NCBI GenBank assembly: GCA_948469885.1
Contig: CAOKMT010000009.1
Coordinates: 1 to 64,000 of the forward strand
Direction: 5' to 3'
Length of the DNA stretch: 64,000 nt
DNA from: an uncultured Sporosarcina sp.
GTDB lineage: Bacteria > Bacillota > Bacilli > Bacillales_A > Planococcaceae
The position numbers were made by a program, and so were the translations under genes. This document shows positions 62,665-64,000 of this stretch, one piece after another. The notes below the pieces were generated by a model. It searched no databases. It saw nothing but the letters and a program-made list of their open reading frames with translations, and was not told where the DNA came from. Numbering within the stretch: the first letter of the stretch is position 1; every line of letters starts with the position of its first letter.

Positions 62665-62757
62665 ATGTGGTTCCTATACATCATGTTCACACTATTTGCA
62701 TTCGTCGGTATCGGTACGATTGCTGGTCTCGTTAGAACTTTCGCTAGCAATAATTAA
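62665..62757 (+). CDS. Tiny single-helix membrane protein
   Basis: A 30-codon ORF: MWFLYIMFTLFAFVGIGTIA then GLVRTFASNN. ATG 62665 is ten bases after GGAG of AAAAAGGAG, and a strong terminator follows ten bases after the stop. One transmembrane helix, no known family. The tight gene-like context (ribosome site and terminator) is the evidence. Confidence 0.7.
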   Translation: MWFLYIMFTLFAFVGIGTIAGLVRTFASNN

Positions 62758-62766
62758 TTCTTATTC

Positions 62767-62799
62767 AAAAACCCTCCGGAAATTTTTCGGAGGGTTTTT
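62767..62799. terminator. Strong bidirectional terminator
   Basis: AAAACCCTCCG/CGGAGGGTTTT perfect stem, T runs both ways, between the tiny ORF and the lipoprotein gene. Confidence 0.9.
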
Positions 62800-62804
62800 C
62801 ATAT

Positions 62805-63291
62805 TTATTTGACTGTGAAGGGAGCGGCTAAAACGATATCTTCTCCCCCTGGTTTGTCGCTTTCAGGATAGAAGGCTTTTACAACACGATATTCGCCAGG
62901 CGCTAATGGACTTTCGAGCCGAGCTAATGAAACTACATCAGACCACTTGCCTGGACGGATAAACAATCCAATGTCTTCGAATATCTTATCTACGAATGGA
63001 ACTTCCACCCATACGCCGTCCACGAATTGCTCTATCTCAAAATACTTTCCCGTTGACACCGCCGTGTCGGTATTATTTTCGAGGATCATTTCAATTTCTT
63101 CCACGCCAACTTCGTATTCATTCTCACTCAAAGTCAATAGCAAGCCATCTTTCTCACTTGAGATTTCTTGTGTGACAGTTGGATTTACATTCCCAGACGG
63201 CTCCTCTTTTAGTATGTCGGAACCTTTCCTTTGGTCCACTTCTTCATTCGCACAAGCCGCCAATAGAACGATGGAAAGCAAAACACTTCAT
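62805..63291 (-). pseudogene. Ig-like-domain lipoprotein with probable frameshift in its signal peptide
   Basis: The long frame begins with a TTG at 63281 (LLSIVLLAACANEEVDQ) and has no proper start or ribosome site, since TGA lies just upstream. A well-placed ATG at 63291 with GGAAGG before it is one base out of frame. Removing one T from TTTT at about 63280-63283 gives MKCLLSIVLLAACANEE, a perfect lipoprotein signal. The rest is one open frame of an Ig-like domain (GLLLTLSENEYEVGVEEIEM; VDGVWVEVPFVD; LAPGEYRVVKAF). It is either a recent frameshift or a sequencing error. Confidence 0.65.
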
Positions 63292-63378
63292 CCTAACCTT
63301 CCGCCTTTCCGAAGTATTCAATGACACGATCTACTGAATTGGACGGAGGGGTTGTAAAAGAGTTACAAATAAACTTGC

Positions 63379-63558
63379 TCAATAAAGTGAGGGATTCTTC
63401 TCCAAGTAAACTGCGAGAACAACATAGATTAATAAAGAACCCGGCGTGAAAATAAACAATGCCCTTACGATCCAAGGCGAAATCCCGAAAAACTCAGCGA
63501 TGCCCGCACATACACCCGCAATCATCCCATCTGTTGAAGATCTCATCAATTTCCTCAT
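63379..63558 (-). CDS. PspC-domain protein
   Basis: A 59-residue PspC-like protein: RSSTDGMIAGVCAGIAEFFGISPWIVRALFIF and one following helix (GSLLIYVVLAVYL). The start is ATG 63558, seven bases after GGAGG; the extra frame upstream is not conserved. It is a small membrane protein linked to envelope stress; here probably downstream of the ABC permease. Confidence 0.88.
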   Translation of the reverse strand: MRKLMRSSTDGMIAGVCAGIAEFFGISPWIVRALFIFTPGSLLIYVVLAVYLEKNPSLY

Positions 63559-63580
63559 CGTAATTCCTCCTCTACACCAT

Positions 63581-64000
63581 TCAAGCGGCAACATCGCGCT
63601 TCGTAAACGACCAGAAACTAAAACCAAGGAATATGGCGACGTAGACGACTAACATCACGATTGAAAACGGCATCGTCATGCCGGATAACAACGGACTGTC
63701 TGTCACATAATTTGTTAAGTTTGTGTTGGCAAAGAGCACATACTTCCCGATACCGTACTTTTCGAGAAACATAACAACCAATAGGCCTGTAAAGTAGAGA
63801 AATAGAGATATGCCGATTGCAAGTGATGTAGACCTGAAAATCGTACCGATTGCGAAGGCAAGCGTCGCAACAACTGCCGAATTAATAAATGCTAAAAACA
63901 TTAAGTAAAGCGCCATGCCCCAAAAACTCGTCGTCGTCAGCTCTATATGATAGAACATAAACGTACTTTCAGTGGATCCCGGGAAAAAGAGGAACGCACC
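63581..64000 (-). CDS. ABC-2 type permease, partial (N-terminus beyond the window)
   Basis: The last 139 codons of a membrane permease. Four hydrophobic segments: YLMFLAFINSAVVATLAFAIG, ISLFLYFTGLLVVMFL, and the last MVVYVAIFLGFSFWSFTKRDV region. The frame is open past base 64000 (GAFLFFPGSTE ...). It resembles ABC-2 transporter permeases of unknown substrate; 22 bases separate it from pspC. Confidence 0.8.
   Translation of the reverse strand, partial: GAFLFFPGSTESTFMFYHIELTTTSFWGMALYLMFLAFINSAVVATLAFAIGTIFRSTSLAIGISLFLYFTGLLVVMFLEKYGIGKYVLFANTNLTNYVTDSPLLSGMTMPFSIVMLVVYVAIFLGFSFWSFTKRDVAA

Noticed and set aside
63293-63475. 60-codon minus ORF over the pspC start of the gap
   Set aside because: It overlaps the PspC gene end and the lipoprotein ribosome site; shadow frame with no homology.

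Overview
The window reads as chromosome from a spore-forming, low-to-mid GC Firmicute of the Planococcaceae (Sporosarcina-like). The evidence is the Bacillus-type gene order nusG-secE-rpmG-sigH-rae1-rlmB-mrnC-cysS-cysE-gltX-ispF-ispD-yacL-radA-clpC-mcsB-mcsA-ctsR, all on the minus strand, together with sigma-H, a CotD-like coat protein, bacilliredoxin BrxC and Bacillus-type regulatory sites (T-box, TPP riboswitch, CtsR, BirA and MhqR-like boxes). The genus is an inference.

1-16.8 kb: conserved housekeeping block. It holds transcription/secretion factors, a tightly overlapping rae1-rlmB-mrnC-cysS-cysE run preceded by a cysteine T-box, gltX, two isoprenoid genes, yacL, radA and the CtsR/McsA/McsB/ClpC stress operon. 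clpC has a second CtsR-type promoter of its own.

16.8-34.4 kb: accessory and metabolic genes. These are a large membrane protein, bioY-bioB under a BirA-type operator, small spore or membrane proteins, a PadR-DUF2812 pair, a 41-bp tandem-repeat array, yuxK, a DUF779-aldehyde dehydrogenase pair, an HtrA protease followed by a two-component system, an NhaC antiporter, and a hydrolase-WrbA operon with an MhqR-like palindrome.

34.4-42.6 kb: a TPP riboswitch leads into a decayed thiD and an intact thiE. Next is a chromosomal ParM/ParR-like actin segregation cassette with a regularly phased TGTNTAC repeat array upstream, the best candidate here for an undescribed system. A divergent LysR/EamA pair follows, then small proteins, a decayed dsdA, and a D,D-carboxypeptidase homologue that has lost its SxxK motif.

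42.6-52.7 kb: the DesK-DesR-Des membrane-fluidity module, and a 1778-residue LPXTG adhesin with a tandem array of cysteine-bracketed repeat domains. A FabG-like reductase follows.

52.7-64 kb: brxC, a PAP2 phosphatase, a VOC protein, a PotABCD-like ABC operon (a fragment of a second binding protein lies nearby), an aminotransferase, an alkyltransferase-like protein, mscL, a NERD-domain gene bracketed by ~104-bp direct repeats, a lipoprotein with a probable frameshift in its signal peptide, a PspC protein, and an ABC-2 permease cut by the window end. No rRNA, tRNA, CRISPR array or intact transposase was seen.
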